In this document: in pieces, positions 1 through 11,830 of the stretch
How positions within the stretch are numbered: the stretch's first letter is position 1
Layout: each line of letters starts with the position of its first letter
Assembly (NCBI GenBank): GCA_037783545.1
Contig: JBBELK010000062.1
Location: 1,426,001 to 1,490,000, forward strand
Direction of reading: 5' to 3'
DNA from: Henricia sp. BOLD:AAB3569
Lineage: Eukaryota; Echinodermata; Asteroidea; Spinulosida; Echinasteridae
DNA length: 64,000 nucleotides
Made by a program: the position numbers and the translations under genes
Notes under the pieces: generated by a model
Databases searched by the model: none
Seen by the model: only the letters and a program-made list of their open reading frames with translations
What the model was told of the DNA's origin: nothing

Positions 1-360
1 TTTTTTTTTTTACCATTATATTATCTTTTGCATTAATTTTGACTGTTAAGCGCGTTGAGAGATCCAGTGGATCTGAAATGCGCTATATAAGAACTTGCTA
101 TTATTATTACAATATGTACATGTAGTATCGTCAATATAAAAGCACTTAAACACGCTAAATGTAGAATGGAATTGATTCCGAATGGAATCGCGATTCTTTT
201 TTAGAATCGGAGTCGCCCAAGCCTACTTGTTATGACATCAGTAATTTGCTCTGTAATGCGAAGTAAAGTTTTCTGACTTGGCGAGTACAAGTAATGCAGG
301 ACAAATGTCTGTTTTTGAGCCATTCTTTGTGTGCATAATTGTTTTGTCTTATTTTCCTAG
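1..360. other. MSH6 intron sequence with short interspersed repeat traces
   Basis: This lies upstream of the first visible MSH6 exon and ends in the acceptor TTTTCCTAG. No coding signal was seen. The GAATCGnGATTCTTTTTTAG stretch near 180-215 recurs around 35000-35090 (inside a THEG-like gene intron), so it is an interspersed repeat. The GCGCTATATAAGAAC motif near 82 has a relative near 3125. Confidence 0.5.
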
Positions 361-3300
361 CCATTTATTGCCATTGAAAATGGCCGCCACCCGTGCATCA
401 GCCGAACGTTCACAGGCGGCGATTTCATTCCGAATGATACTTACATTGGAACCTCTAAAGTAAGTTAAAACATACGTAAAATGTCACACTTCTATTTCAT
501 GAGTTGTAAAAACTGATTGATGATCAAAATGAATTGTTTACATCTGACCTCTCTTCTGATTGGTCCAGGAAGATGCCATGGAAACCGATTCCAACCAATC
601 ACAGCATGACACCAGTTGCTGCCTGCTGGTTACTGGGCCCAACATGGGGGGCAAGTCCACATTAATGAGACAAGCAGGACTCCTAGTCATCATGGCCCAA
701 CTGGGTTGCTATGTGCCTGCTGAGGGGTGCCGATTAACACCCATTGACCGGGTTTTCACCAGGCTGGGAGCACGCGATAATATTCTGTCTGGTAATCAAC
801 TTCTTGTCAGTTGTTGACCTTGTGTCGGGAGTAAAATGACACCTGGGGCCAATGATTTTCTGTTTCAGAAAAATGGAAATTCCGTTTCAAAAATTCCGTT
901 TCGGTGACAAATTCCATTTGAGTCTTTCCACGGTAAAGGGGGCATTTTGACAACACAGACCATATTTTCCAGAAAAAAACTTTGTATGGCCTAAAATGTA
1001 ACACAAGTGTCCGTCCCGGTTATGAGTGTATATTGGAAATTATTACACAGGGTTTTTAGAAAGGCATGTTGTCACACTATTTGTAACCCATTTTTGGGCC
1101 AAAGTTATCTCTTCAGAACAACTTCAACTTATTTCTTTTATTTTGAGACCAGACAAAGGTATTTCCTTAAAAATATGGTTTGTGTTGCCAAAATGCCCCC
1201 TTTACCCATTTTCATGTTTTTTTTAATGGAAACGAAGGCATTGCAAAGAATCAACATGCAAAATAGTCATAGTAGCTATTGGAGACACAAGCAATTTCGC
1301 ATGTAAATGTGCCGCCATTTTGTTTTGCACGAAGCGAGAAAATTTAGAAATATGACGTGAATTGTTGTTAAAGCTTCATTTGTTATGCTACAGATCACAC
1401 TGTTCGTGTGGGTGTTGGCTTTTTTTCAAGTAGTCAAAACATTGTATAATAAAAACATGCGCAGTAGATAGCTTATACACGTGTGTGGCCGCTGTAAAAG
1501 TTCAGGCCATGTCTAGACAGTTTGCATGCGATTGTATTGTTGTGTACAACTACCCGTGGTGCGGCGTCCTGCTCCCTGAAACAGTTTTGTATTGTAATTT
1601 TTAGCAAAACAGAATTCAAGGCTATTTCTTTATTTTTATTTGGATTGGCTGTTCTGAAAAAAAATTTAAAAAATGGTGTTTTTGTGAGTAAAAAATATGA
1701 GAAAGTAACTCATTCAGCGTCAAACACTGGATTTATGGGTTGGATTCTGTGAATTCACCCGTTTTTGGCGATAGTGGAATATCATTGGCTCTATATAACT
1801 CAAGTCCTCAACGCCTTGGAGGAATATCATTGGCTCTATATAACTCAAGTCCTCAACGCCTTGGAGGGTTTACAGAACAAAGATTTTAAAAGTATACATG
1901 AATGTTCCCAAGTTGTACGACCCCAAAGAAATAAAATCCAAGATCTGAATTCTCTTAAATCTCTTTTTAATGTCTTTGTTGATCAGGTGAGAGTACATTT
2001 TTTGTGGAACTGAGCGAAACATCGAGCATTCTACAGCACGCTACGTCTCATTCTTTGGTCCTCATGGATGAATTGGGTAAGGCTTTTAAGACCGTGCTTA
2101 CACTGGTCCCGAGCTCGGATCAAGATTGATCCCCTGATAAGAATGTGTCCGTGTTAACCGCAATGATCCCGAGTGCCGCGTTTACATTCTGTAGTTGATC
2201 TCGAGCGTGGTGCCAGAAGTTGCAGTCAAAGGTCATGCTCTGTGTGTATAATGTAAATGTGTGCATGGGTTGTGTGTGTACAGTGTACAAGGCCACTTGG
2301 ATTTCGCAGGATTTCCCCCCGCTACGGCTGTGGAGCGGATGTGGCAGGTTGCAGTAAAGATTAATTGCTTATCTAACCGCAAACTGATCCTGAGCTCGGG
2401 ATCGAACCCTCCGCCAAAGCGAGACCAAAACCTCGGGGTCTGATCCGGGGCCAATTTGGTCCCGAGAGCGTTTACACTCAGTTTGTGATCCGGGGCTGAT
2501 CCCGAGCTCGGTGTTCGACCCCAAGCTCGGGATCAAGTGTAAACAGTGTGTAATAGACCATATCGAATAGCCACCATTTCATGGGACACCTTTTGTTACT
2601 TAAACCATTCAACAATGGAAGCACAATATGTGCAACCATGCATGTCCTCAAGGAACCAAAACTGCCCCACGAAATGGTGGCTATTCGATACGGGCTATAG
2701 AAATCATGACAACTGCAGATGAATTTTTAACCCACAAAAATAATGGCGTAATTATTTAAATTTCTTGATATTGATAGAATGCAAGCATTTGTATGCAAAT
2801 CACGTATTAATTCAAAATGTATTTAAATGGATATAATGAGTCGACACACAACAAGAATGTTTACACAAACATCCTTAAAAAATGCCAAATAAAGTTGCCG
2901 TAGATACATGTAACAGTCCTGATTCAAAAGTCATAGCTGTTTATTTTTTAAAACATGGTCCAACAAAAGAATGCCTTTTTTTGCATTTGGTGCATGATAT
3001 GAGACGAGACGGAGTGAACCCCCATCCATTAATATTGTTCCCCCATTGTGTCAAACATCCATGGAATTTCCTTTCAGGTTTTAGGGGGAGTCGTGCTTTG
3101 ATTTTGATACTTTGTTGACAAAGCACTATATAAGAACAGCTATTATTTCTCTATTTTATCCAATAGGGCGACACTTTTTGTGTAGAGAGTCATGTAAGGG
3201 CGACGCGGTCGGTTAGGGCGACAATTTGGCGTAGCCCCAATATTTTGGAAGTCAAAATCCATTTTTGGAACCATTTTTAGAAGCTCCGGGTAAAGAAATT

Positions 3301-6300
3301 TGGTGTCCAATCGATGTCTTCCAGCCAAAATTTCGGTGGTCGTCTGGTAAAGTTTTACCGGCGTGTCGTCCCTTTGCGGCATTAAGTGATGTTATTATTA
3401 TTATTATTATTATAACCCAAAGGTCGAGGCACAGCTACATATGATGGAACAGCCATCGCCAGTGCTGTAGTCCGGGAGTTATCGGAAACAATCAAATGTC
3501 GTACGCTGTTCTCCACCCATTATCATTCACTGGTTGAAGAGTTTGGGCACGATGCCAACATCCGACTGGGTCACATGGTAAGATGTTTATGTTGAAATCT
3601 TGTATCGCTTTGCTTAGGTGTACGAAGATTATCATCGTTAGTAAAAGTGTGCATACGACTGGGTCGCATGGTAAGATGTTTATGTTGAAATCTTGTATCG
3701 CTTTGCTTAGGTGTACGAAGATTATCATCGTCAGTAAAAGTGTGCATACGACTGGGTCGCATGGTAAGATGTTTATGTTGAAATCTTGTATCGCTTTGCT
3801 TAGGTGTACGAAGATCATCATCGTTAGTAAAAGTGTGCATCCGACTGGGTCACATGGTTAGATGTTTATGTTGAAATCTTGTATCGCTTTGCTTAAGTGT
3901 ACGAAGATTATCATCGTTAGTAAAAGTGTGCATACGACTGGGTCACATGGTAAGATGTTTATGTTGAAATCTTGTATCGCTTTGCTTAAGTGTACGAAGA
4001 TTATCATCGTTAGTAAAAGTGTGCATACAATGCATTTAATGAAGATCAGTACTGTTCATATTAGGCAACCACTAACGAAGATCGCATAAAGCTGTGGTAT
4101 GCTGCGATGGCTTGGTCGCACACGCGCACCGATTGTCAAGTGTTGAGCGTCAAGCATCTGATGCTCTGAGTGGGTTTTGAGTGGCGTGTCATAAAACAAT
4201 GCTTGCAAGTGCTTGACGCTCAATGTGGAACGAAGGGAGAATACATATACAAATGTTCTTTGTCAGATTAAGCAATTTCTAATCTTCGTCAAATGAAGAG
4301 GCATGTGTTGACATTAGGAAATCTCTTCATGGAATCATTGTTGAATCTTTGACCTCAGTCACATTAGGGGAATCACTTTGTTTGATGAAGAGATTCCTGA
4401 TGTAAATGTACATATGGCTTTTCATTCGGAGAAGGTTAGCATCACTTCATTCAATTAATCACTTCGTGACGGGGAACTGCCTATGCAGAACAGTGCGAGT
4501 GTCTTGGGGGCGGTTATACAGAATTAGCCCATGGGTCAGTACTACCAGGGCAGAGCTGGTCTCTCATCTTGTTGGCTTGGGGTCAAGTCAGTTTTTTTGG
4601 TTTTTGACCTGTGACTTGACTCTGGAGAAAATGACTTGTGACTGGACTTGGGAAATAAGATTGATTCACGTATACAGTAGTAGGCCACTTTTTTTACTAC
4701 AGGTCCTACTGGTTGGTGATTTAATGTGCTGTTTTCTGTATGTCCTAGTCATTTTGCCTTTGATTAAGACTCTGCTAAAGTCTGAATGCAAGGTCACTAA
4801 TTTTACAGTGCAATCTTCATTCAGTGAGATGTGTACGCAAACTTCATTAAAGGCACAGGCTCGTCAGCAATGTACGCGCGCCAAATTCGTGCCACAAAAT
4901 CACAGCTCCATGCCTTTGCTATAGAGATGCGTATTTCGTAGCACGAATTTGGCGCCCGCGCGCATTGCTGACAAGCGTGTGCCTTTTAACTAACGATGAT
5001 TAACTAAAACCACCTTATTTGTTGAATGAGCTGGTTTTCCTATTAAATGTGAACCACTTCATGTCAGCACCCCATCGCAAGGTTTGAACCTGAGCTTTTA
5101 AAGGAGCGTGTCCAAATTTGTCCAGAAAATGGATTTCGTTCTACTAACCTAACCGTCATATAAAATACCTTCCCAAAATACTATTGGAGCTGCCATCTTA
5201 ACCGGATTTTAAAGACACATGGAAAGTAGGTTGATCTACAAATCTCTGAGGTTGTTAATGCATACCGGTAGTTCCGACCTGTCAATCAAGCCGAACCTGC
5301 GACCAATCACAACAGAGCTATCAGACGGCGGCCACAAAAGTCAAAGTGATGCAATCACCCGGTTATCACGCGATTTTCTGCTGCCCATACAGTTTGTATG
5401 TTGTATGCGCCAGTGACCGGGTGAATTTTGGTTTCAATGTCGGGCGATTCGCTGTTCAAAGGTAGGAAAGCGCATTTTTATGAAATATGTCATCCCTGCA
5501 TTACTAGCCCTTCGCTCAGTGTGTGCTACGGTAACTGTCGACCTCAAAACGTAAATACCTTTAGGTTTTCTCCAATGAATCTGTGCTTTCCATGCCGAGT
5601 CCCGTTGCTTTGTACGTAGTCTCGCCATTTTTTTGCGATGGCTTGTGAGCACATAGCAACAATATCTAAGGGGCGGTGTTAACTGGGCAATCTCGGAACT
5701 ATGCATTGACAATCCAGGGGTGTTTTCGTCTGTGTCAGGAGTCACGAGATCAGTCATTTTTCAGGAAATCTGTTGCAAAATCCAGGAGGGTTAGCTGCTC
5801 TGTACTACATGTATATCCATGGGAAGAAAACGGGCAATCTGCAATCTCCAATTTGGATGTGGAAAGCCAGTGTAATTACGCTCCTTTAAATTACCGAGGA
5901 TTATAGCCAAGCTCATCCTCTTGCAGCAGTGCCCCTTTAATGCACTCCCCTACTCGTGCGTCCTGAGGCTCTGTTGAAACCGGCCCTATTTCGCTGGGGA
6001 ACAAGCGACAGAAAACTCGTCGCCTCTCTGGACCAATCAGGACACTTGGCAGTGCATTTCAGGCATTCAAATGTAACGCTCGCAGATTGTAAACACTGTG
6101 CATGCATGTGATACATGTACTCGGTAATGCTGGCCGTGTCCGTGTTGGCGATTGGCTGCTATTTAAAGCATACAGGGGAATCCGTTCAAATTACGTTGGT
6201 CAACATGTAGACCCAGTAACTAAGTTGTTGGCCCTGTTTTTGAGGTTTTTTTTGTTTTTGGCCTAATAAAAACAAAACAAATTCGTAAAAAAGAGGGGCT

Positions 6301-9300
6301 AACGACTCAGTTACTGGGTCTAGTCAACATACATCATTGTTATTAATTTGAAAAACTGCGGAGTAATTGTTGGCGGAAATTTTAGTAGGAATGGGACAGT
6401 CATAAAGAACAGAACCCAATACAATTTCTGGAAAGTATAGAAATTGTTTTTCAGCATAACATGACTAAATGGATTAAATTACATCTAAATGACTCGGGCG
6501 TATGTTTGCTGAACGCAACAGCTGCCTTACTTCACAGAGGTCATTGTAATGTCGCTTAGCAGAGTGGATATTCCCTGAGATCTCAGGATGAGTCAAGCTA
6601 GTAAAAATCAGCCATTTGACTGTGATGGTGACTGCTATAAAAACTGTAATCTTGGTTTTGATATTTTGCCCAGGCATGTATGGTGGAGAATGAAAATGAT
6701 GAGGACCCAAGCCAGGAGACAATCACATTCCTCTATAAGTTTGCTGCCGGAGCTTGCCCCAAGAGTTACGGCTTTAACACGGCTAAACTTGCAGACATAC
6801 CGGATGAGGTATGTTAATTGAAATCTTCGATGCCATGCAGAACACCTTTGAGCCAAATTGTGACCATACACCACAAAAGGGGCGTAAATTCGGCAAACTT
6901 TATTTTGCGGCGCTACACAGCGCAAAATCAGTGACAAACAACTGCAATAGACAGCCGAAGTGTGACGTGGGTTGCCATGGTAATTGGCTCTAAACATCAT
7001 GGCCGTTGGAAAAAGTACCCTTGCAAAAGCATAGGGAGATGGTTCAGTGATTTTTAGTGTAGAGCCATTGCCTAGGCAACTGACATATTCACTTTGGCAG
7101 TCTATACCGTGTTTCGAGACCATCAGTTGGCTTCATACATGTAGCTCAATAGACCGATCCAACAAGCTCCGCCCATTTTGGAGTTGACCAATCACAACCT
7201 CAGGTTGGGGTAGCCAAAAAGTGGATCTCCATTTTGGCTACCTGAGTTCTCAAAATTTTGTGCACAGAGCTACGGCAAATGCAGCAGGAGTGATGCAAAA
7301 ACACCATAAACATCATTTTTATCAGCGCAGAGGACCCTAGCCGGTTTAAAACAGATTGTATAAGACATGCCAAACCTACTTTTTATCCCTTCAATGCGTT
7401 TTTGTGTAAATTGGTAAAACTCACAAAAATTAGCTTGTCGTTTTGCTATGTTGTGCATTCACTGCTTTCTAGATGTGTTGAGTTGTTTTTTGTTTGATCG
7501 CACGCGTAATGCAGGCGTGTTGTACGTGCACGCACAGGACCGAATACTTAAACAGCTAGAATCCCCCCATCCACATTTTTTTAGTTTTCCTGTTTATCAT
7601 GGAGGTTTATGTTTGTACAACGCGATTACAACGTGTTTTCCGCCAAAAACCGACAGTATTTGTTTAAAACGCAATTCAGATCCGACCCTCCTCACCCGGA
7701 ATTCTGAAACGCTCGAGGTCACTTGGTTTATTTACAAACAGGGGCGATACGTCATCCTGAGAAACACACAAAACGGCCTGTGCAGTATTGAATGGAAAAT
7801 ATACGAAGTGTATGTTCATCATGCCTTGTAATTCAAAATACAAAACGTGAAAACACCTGATGTAAAACGACAATAATCTACTATTACCTTTTTTGTGAAA
7901 AAAATCGTAAAGTTGTGGCTCACAATGAAGTCGAGTCTTTTGAAGGAAACACTGGTGCATTGCGACCGGTGTTTGTCACGGAACTTACAGCGGTCCGTGT
8001 ACAGCAGTGGAAATGGTGCCGCGGGCCGCGCCGTAGTTCCCACGTGTTTCAAATTGGCACACGGTATATGCACATCGGCCGGTACAAGTTAGAATGAGCG
8101 ACTCATTTTTCTCTCTCTTCGTAATAAAAAAGAATCTTAGCTTCTGCTCTTTTTTTTCATGATGTCTGGTAAAACATACAACCACGCAACTACTGGGCAT
8201 ATCTCTGGCTTTTTGGACCAAAACAATTCTTCAAAAAACACCATCTAACAGAGACGGTTTTCCAAGATTTTTGCGTGTAAACGTATGGAGCTAACAATCG
8301 TGTTGACTTTTCTTTCTCAGGATTGCGTCACGGGGTCACGCGCATATCATGAATACCTAATAAGCGTTTCAGTAATCGCGAAAATCTCATTTTCGAAAAG
8401 CGCACTTTTGCTTGCAATTTATCCACTTAAAACCGACAATTAAAAAATAATAAAAATCCACGTCGGCAAGAGGGATGTTTGGACTATCGAAAAAAGCCTA
8501 AATGCTGGATTTTCGTCTAGGGGGATTCTTCCTCTTTAAGCAGAAGGTCCACGTTTCAAATCCTGGTGGAGCCAAGTTGTTTTTCACTGCATCCAGATTT
8601 CCCAAACTCATGGACATTTGTCCACATTTCTAACGAGGTAATTTACCACGACGGTCCTGAGGTCATTAGCCCAAAAAGAAATCACCTATTCTTACACATT
8701 CTCTTTACAAGCACAAAAATCACTGTAAATTCAACAGTTCGGCAAAAAGTACATGCAAATAAACCCCCTACATGCGTGGTACTGTTGTAAAACTAAGTGT
8801 TCCCGTTTCATGTCTAAACATTGAACATTTTAAATAGCCTTAAATTTGGTTCCTTTTACTTTAAAGTTGCACTGTCTGATTTTAGCGTCAACAATTTTTT
8901 AAATTAAATTGCTATTTTTCCAGAATAAAAAAAAGTTATCAGCTTTCATTTGGTACCAAGAACGTAAACATCCTTCAAGGATTAATGCCACAACAAATTA
9001 TAAGACGTGCCCTGTCTTTTATTCGACAGGGTTATGACGTAAATGTACATTGTACACATGTGAGCGTACGCGCACATGTACAACATGTGAAGCCCATTTC
9101 AAGAAAAAGGCTTGTATCTCCAGTTCCCGACATCGGAAATTTAAGTTTTTTATATTTTCTGTTACACAGACTTGTAAGCTTTCTGATTTCGTTCGTCTGT
9201 GTGAATTAATTTTTTGAAATCCTTTCACCGAAACACGGACAGTGCAATTTTAAACCTGCATTTGCATTCTGAATATCGCATGAACTTAATAAAACAAGCG

Positions 9301-9989
9301 TCATTTTTCTTTCTGAAGTTTTCAACAACTCTAATGCATAGTTCCGAGATTGCCCAGTTAACCCCGCCCTTTAGATATTGTTGCTATGTGCTCACAAGCC
9401 ATCGCAAAAAAATGGCGACGCACAACGTACAAAGCAACGGGACTCGGCATGGAAAGCACAGATTCATTGGAGAAAACTCAAAGGTATTTATGTTTTAGGG
9501 TCGACAGTTACCGTAGCACACACTGAGCGAAGGGCTAGTAATGCAGGGATGACATATATTCATAAAAATGCGCTTTCCTACCTTTGAACAGCGAATCGCC
9601 TGACATTGAAACCAAAATTCACCCGGTCACTGGCGCATACAACATACAAACTGTATGGGCAAAAAATCGCGTGATTGTTGTGATGATTGCATCACTTTGA
9701 CCTATGTGGGCGCTGTCTGCTAGCTCTGTTCTGAATGGTCGGCGGGTTCGGTTTGATTGACAGGTCGGAACTACAGCGCATTTTGCCCAACTAGTTATAA
9801 ATTTTACCAAGTGAAGTATTCTTGTTTTTGTTTAATATTCCATAGATTGTGATGGTTGCCAGAAAGAAAGCCCAAGATTTTGAGCGGACAGCTAACAGAC
9901 TAAAAGCATTCAGGACATTGCAGAGACTGAGTCCGGGGCCAGACCTCATCCAGACAGTAAAAACTATGCAACAGATGATCAAGGTTTAG
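361..9989 (+). CDS. MSH6: MSH6, 3' part (DNA mismatch repair ATPase), six exons
   Basis: C-terminal ATPase half of the MutS homologue MSH6, which pairs with MSH2 (MutS-alpha) to recognise mismatches and small loops in the nucleus. Coding exons: 361-459, 569-791, 1987-2076, 3423-3577, 6674-6808 and 9846-9989. All have AG/GT boundaries and the phases join without a break. In order they encode [12 protein letters not shown]..., the Walker A loop [20 protein letters not shown] (signature region), the Walker B end MDELG continuing into [11 protein letters not shown], the STHYHSL H-loop, the segment ending [19 protein letters not shown], and a C-terminal helix ending MIKV and stop. All ATPase motifs seen are intact. 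The mismatch-binding and clamp domains lie upstream of the window. The introns hold several MITEs and a 93-bp array starting at the end of exon 3423-3577. No clear poly(A) signal was found after the stop. Confidence 0.95.
1776..1865. repeat. 45-bp tandem duplication, two copies
   Basis: Two adjacent copies of a 45-bp unit beginning GGAATATCATTGGC (1776 and 1821). They lie in the MSH6 intron about 120 bp before the exon at 1987. The 45-bp period keeps a short open frame, but nothing suggests it is coding. Confidence 0.85.
2093..2550. mobile_element. MITE-like element with CCCGAGCTCGG terminal repeats
   Basis: The left end (TTACACTGGTCCCGAGCTCG) and right end (CCAAGCTCGGGATCAAGTGT) are inverted relatives. 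The motifs GATCCCGAG and GTTTACAC recur inside in both orientations. No protein-coding capacity. It starts about 17 bp after the MSH6 donor at 2077. Confidence 0.6.
2554..2700. mobile_element. Foldback MITE, about 147 bp
   Basis: Inverted arms of about 32 bp centred on ATCGAATAGCCACCATTTC at the left and GAAATGGTGGCTATTCGAT at the right, bordered by TA. It directly abuts the preceding MITE. TA borders would fit a Tc1/mariner-type non-autonomous element; this is inference. Confidence 0.65.
3164..3383. mobile_element. Copy of the GGGCGACA repeat family
   Basis: Starts TAGGGCGACACTTTTTG and ends TGTCGTCCCTTTGCGGCATT. The end is the inverse of the start of a better copy at 35508 (AATGCCGCAATAGGGCGACA). 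Internal GGGCGAC motifs repeat. It ends about 40 bp before MSH6 exon 3423; a TTA microsatellite lies between. Confidence 0.6.
3559..4023. repeat. 93-bp tandem array duplicating the MSH6 exon/intron junction
   Basis: Five contiguous 93-bp units start at 3559, 3652, 3745, 3838 and 3931. Each unit carries a copy of the last 19 nt of the MSH6 exon (consensus CATCCGACTGGGTCACATG), then the splice donor (GTAAGA in four, GTTAGA in the fourth), then 74 nt of intron. The first unit contains the real donor at 3578. Units differ by only a few substitutions, so the expansion is young. Confidence 0.93.
4455..4680. repeat. Interspersed repeat (CTTGGGGGCGGTTATA family), copy 1
   Basis: About 220 bp similar to 20250-20458, sharing GAATTAGCCCATG, CTACCAGGGCAGAGCTGGTC and GAGAAAATGACTTGTGACTGG. 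It lies in a MSH6 intron. The second copy sits inside a hAT-like element, so this may be a fragment of that family. Confidence 0.6.
4847..4989. mobile_element. TTAA-flanked foldback MITE (AAAGGCACAGGC family), copy 1
   Basis: Flanked by TTAA at 4847-4850 and 4986-4989. The arms start AAAGGCACAGGCTCGTCAGC and end in the inverse. The inner arms contain CGCGCGCCAAATTCGTGCCA. TTAA target duplication is the known signature of piggyBac transposition; assignment to piggyBac is inference. Relatives at 11025 and 41290. Confidence 0.8.
5257..5707. mobile_element. MITE with AATGCATAnnTTCCGA ends, copy 1
   Basis: About 450 bp, starting AATGCATACCGGTAGTTCCG and ending CTCGGAACTATGCATT. It matches 9333-9782 in reverse orientation across its length. 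No coding capacity. The two copies flank the MSH6 exon at 6674-6808. Confidence 0.75.
6207..6322. mobile_element. Foldback MITE with 8-bp target duplication
   Basis: Arms TAGACCCAGTAACTAAGTTG and the inverse of ACGACTCAGTTACTGGGTCTA enclose a T-rich/A-rich loop. GTCAACAT flanks both sides (6199-6206 and 6323-6330), an 8-bp target duplication typical of hAT elements. Confidence 0.7.
7325..7545. repeat. Interspersed repeat (CTAGCCGGTTTAAAAC family), copy
   Basis: Shares GACCCTAGCCGGTTTAAAAC, ACATGCCAAACCTACTT, GCGTTTTTGTGTAAATTG and AATGCAGGCGTGTTGTACGT with 11590-11830. A short arm also occurs at 24010-24130. It lies in the last MSH6 intron. Confidence 0.55.
8861..9253. mobile_element. TTAA-flanked MITE (GTTGCACTG family), copy 1
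   Basis: Bounded by TTAA at 8861-8864 and 9250-9253, with inverted ends AAAGTTGCACTGTCTG and CACGGACAGTGCAATTTT. The inside is similar to the copy at 36403-36779, including AGTTATCAGCTTTCATTTGG. No protein coded. Confidence 0.78.
9333..9782. mobile_element. MITE with AATGCATAnnTTCCGA ends, copy 2 (inverted)
   Basis: Reverse-orientation copy of 5257-5707, from AATGCATAGTTCCGAGATTG to CAGGTCGGAACTACAGCGCA. It ends about 63 bp before the terminal MSH6 exon. Differences from copy 1 are mostly scattered substitutions and small indels. Confidence 0.75.
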
Positions 9990-10513
9990 AAATTCTACAA
10001 CATTAATTATGAAAGACTGGAATCGATTGTGACTGACTTCTAATTTTGAAATCGAAATCTCAATTCATCTTATGGAGAATTGTTTCCAAGCAAATTCTAG
10101 TAATTGCAGAAAGAACCCATCAATTCTAAAGGCCAGACCAGTGAACATGGAGATTTATCTCAATTTGTGATTTGGATCTGAAAAAATTAGTTGTATTAGT
10201 TGCCGACATTTTACATTTTTTAACCCGTCCTCAAAGCACCCAAAACCACCCTGTATTTCTTCCATGTTTCAGTGAAATTCAAGTTTCTGCAAACACACCA
10301 TCACTTGATAGGCATGTACGTACTCGTAGCTTGACTCATCCTCTCAAATTTTGTGTTCAGTAAGGGTGGCTACTATTGGATAACTTTGGTTATTGACCTT
10401 CACAAGGATCATAACTTTAACATTACCAGAAAGCTCTGAGGAGTAATAACACACACACAACTTGTTACCAGTGATGAGTGCTGTTGGATTAAAGGTAGAG
10501 TACATCATAGTGG

Positions 10514-10835
10514 AGATGTGGTGGTCTAGTGGATAGCGTGTCGGACTTTCGGTCGAGAGTTCCATGGTTCGATACCTGGCCATTGCACCGCGTTGTGTCC
10601 TTGGACAAGACACTTCACTCCACGTTGTCTCTCTCCACCCAGGTGTATAAATGGGTACCAGCAAATACGGTTTGGGAAACCCAACTAGTTGCTAGGGGTA
10701 GACCTGCGATGGACTGGCATCCCATCCAGGAGGATCAGTACATGTAGAATTGGTCCTAATCACTCCATGCCACGGAAACCGGGGACAAGTACCGGCCGTA
10801 ATGAGTCAATTGGCTCGTAAAAACGACTTACCTTA
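10514..10835 (+). mobile_element. tRNA-derived SINE
   Basis: The head has an A-box-like TGGTCTAGTGGATAGCG and a B-box-like GGTTCGATACC, spaced as in a tRNA gene. The body contains GTGTCCTTGGACAAGACACT and CCACCCAGGTGTATAAATGG, which recur at 13513-13720. It lies about 520 bp after the MSH6 stop, so it may be in the 3' UTR or just beyond. Confidence 0.75.
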
Positions 10836-11024
10836 CATCATTTGCAGTGACCCCCATTTTTTTAACGAGTTCAAAAGAAAAACCTTACTAAAATGTCTGT
10901 GAAAATGTCATTCTTTGCCCAGTGGCGGTGCCCATAAGCCATTCCTTGTGAAGTTCGTATCCGATTTCAGCAGTAAGGATGTGCCTAACGAATTGAATCT
11001 TCGAATATTCAAATATTCAGTTGC

Positions 11025-11140
11025 TTAAAGGCACAGGCTCATCAATTCATGCCACGAAATAAGCAGCTACATAGCAAAGGCATGGAGCTGCGCATTTCGT
11101 GGCACAAATTTGGCCTCGCGTGCGCATTGACGAGCCTGTA
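11025..11140. mobile_element. TTAA foldback MITE (AAAGGCACAGGC family), copy 2, right end degraded
   Basis: The left TTAA and AAAGGCACAGGCTCATCAA are intact. The right arm reads GACGAGCCTGTA and lacks the terminal TGCCTTTAA. Confidence 0.7.
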
Positions 11141-11508
11141 TCATTTGCAATGACCCAATTTTATTTTTCTTGAGTTGACAAGAAAAACCTTACTCAAGTG
11201 TTGATAGCAATGGTAACAAACACCACCTGAATTTATTTCGCTAAAATGGTATTTCATGCTGGAAATTGACAACCAAAGGTTGTACACAAAAGTTTTGTAC
11301 ACAAAATCCATATATAGATTTTCAAGGTTTTCTGAAGCGTCGATGCATCTAAGTAGCTAAAATTTCTTTAGGCTAGTTTACCAACATTCTCTCTTAGATA
11401 TGTTACACTCTTATTCCACGAATCTGTAAAAAGTTTTATATTGCAAATGATACATAGGGCCTTTAAAGAAAGTTACATTGCAAATAAAAAAACCAAACCA
11501 ATGCTAAG

Positions 11509-11655
11509 TGGGTTTCGCCAGTCTTGAACATATGTGTACATGTATGTTTAAAACCGGCTGGGGGTGCCTGGACGAGTGATAATGGCCTGAGCTGCACGTC
11601 CAGGCCCCTAGCCGGTTTTAAACGTATTGTTTAAGACTGGCCAAACCCACTTGTA
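11509..11655. mobile_element. Hairpin element (CCTAGCCGGTTTTAAAC family)
   Basis: The arms GTGGGTTTCGCCAGTCTTGA ... AAACCGGCTGGGGGTGCCTG fold on CAGGCCCCTAGCCGGTTTTA ... AAGACTGGCCAAACCCACTT around a short loop (GACGAGTGATAATGGCC...). The downstream 11656-11830 sequence continues the homology with 7365-7530. A third relative is at 24010-24130. Confidence 0.65.
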
Positions 11656-11830
11656 TTCCTATTCATTAATACCTTTTTGTGTAAATCACAAATTCGTTGC
11701 AGTTTTGCCGTATTTTGCATTGTATGCATCGCATATCGCGTTCATTTAAACTGCTAGCTTTGCATCAAGTTGTTTTGTTCGATCGCGCGTTAATGCAGGC
11801 ATGTTGTACATGCACGAACCTTTGCTCATT

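Noticed and set aside
3559-4023. CRISPR-like array
   Set aside because: Units are contiguous direct repeats without unique spacers, in a eukaryotic intron.
3583-4089. Open frames with repeated [11 protein letters not shown] on one strand and related repeats on the other
   Set aside because: The 93-bp tandem array is a multiple of three, which keeps any stop-free frame open. It is intron sequence, out of phase with the MSH6 exon.
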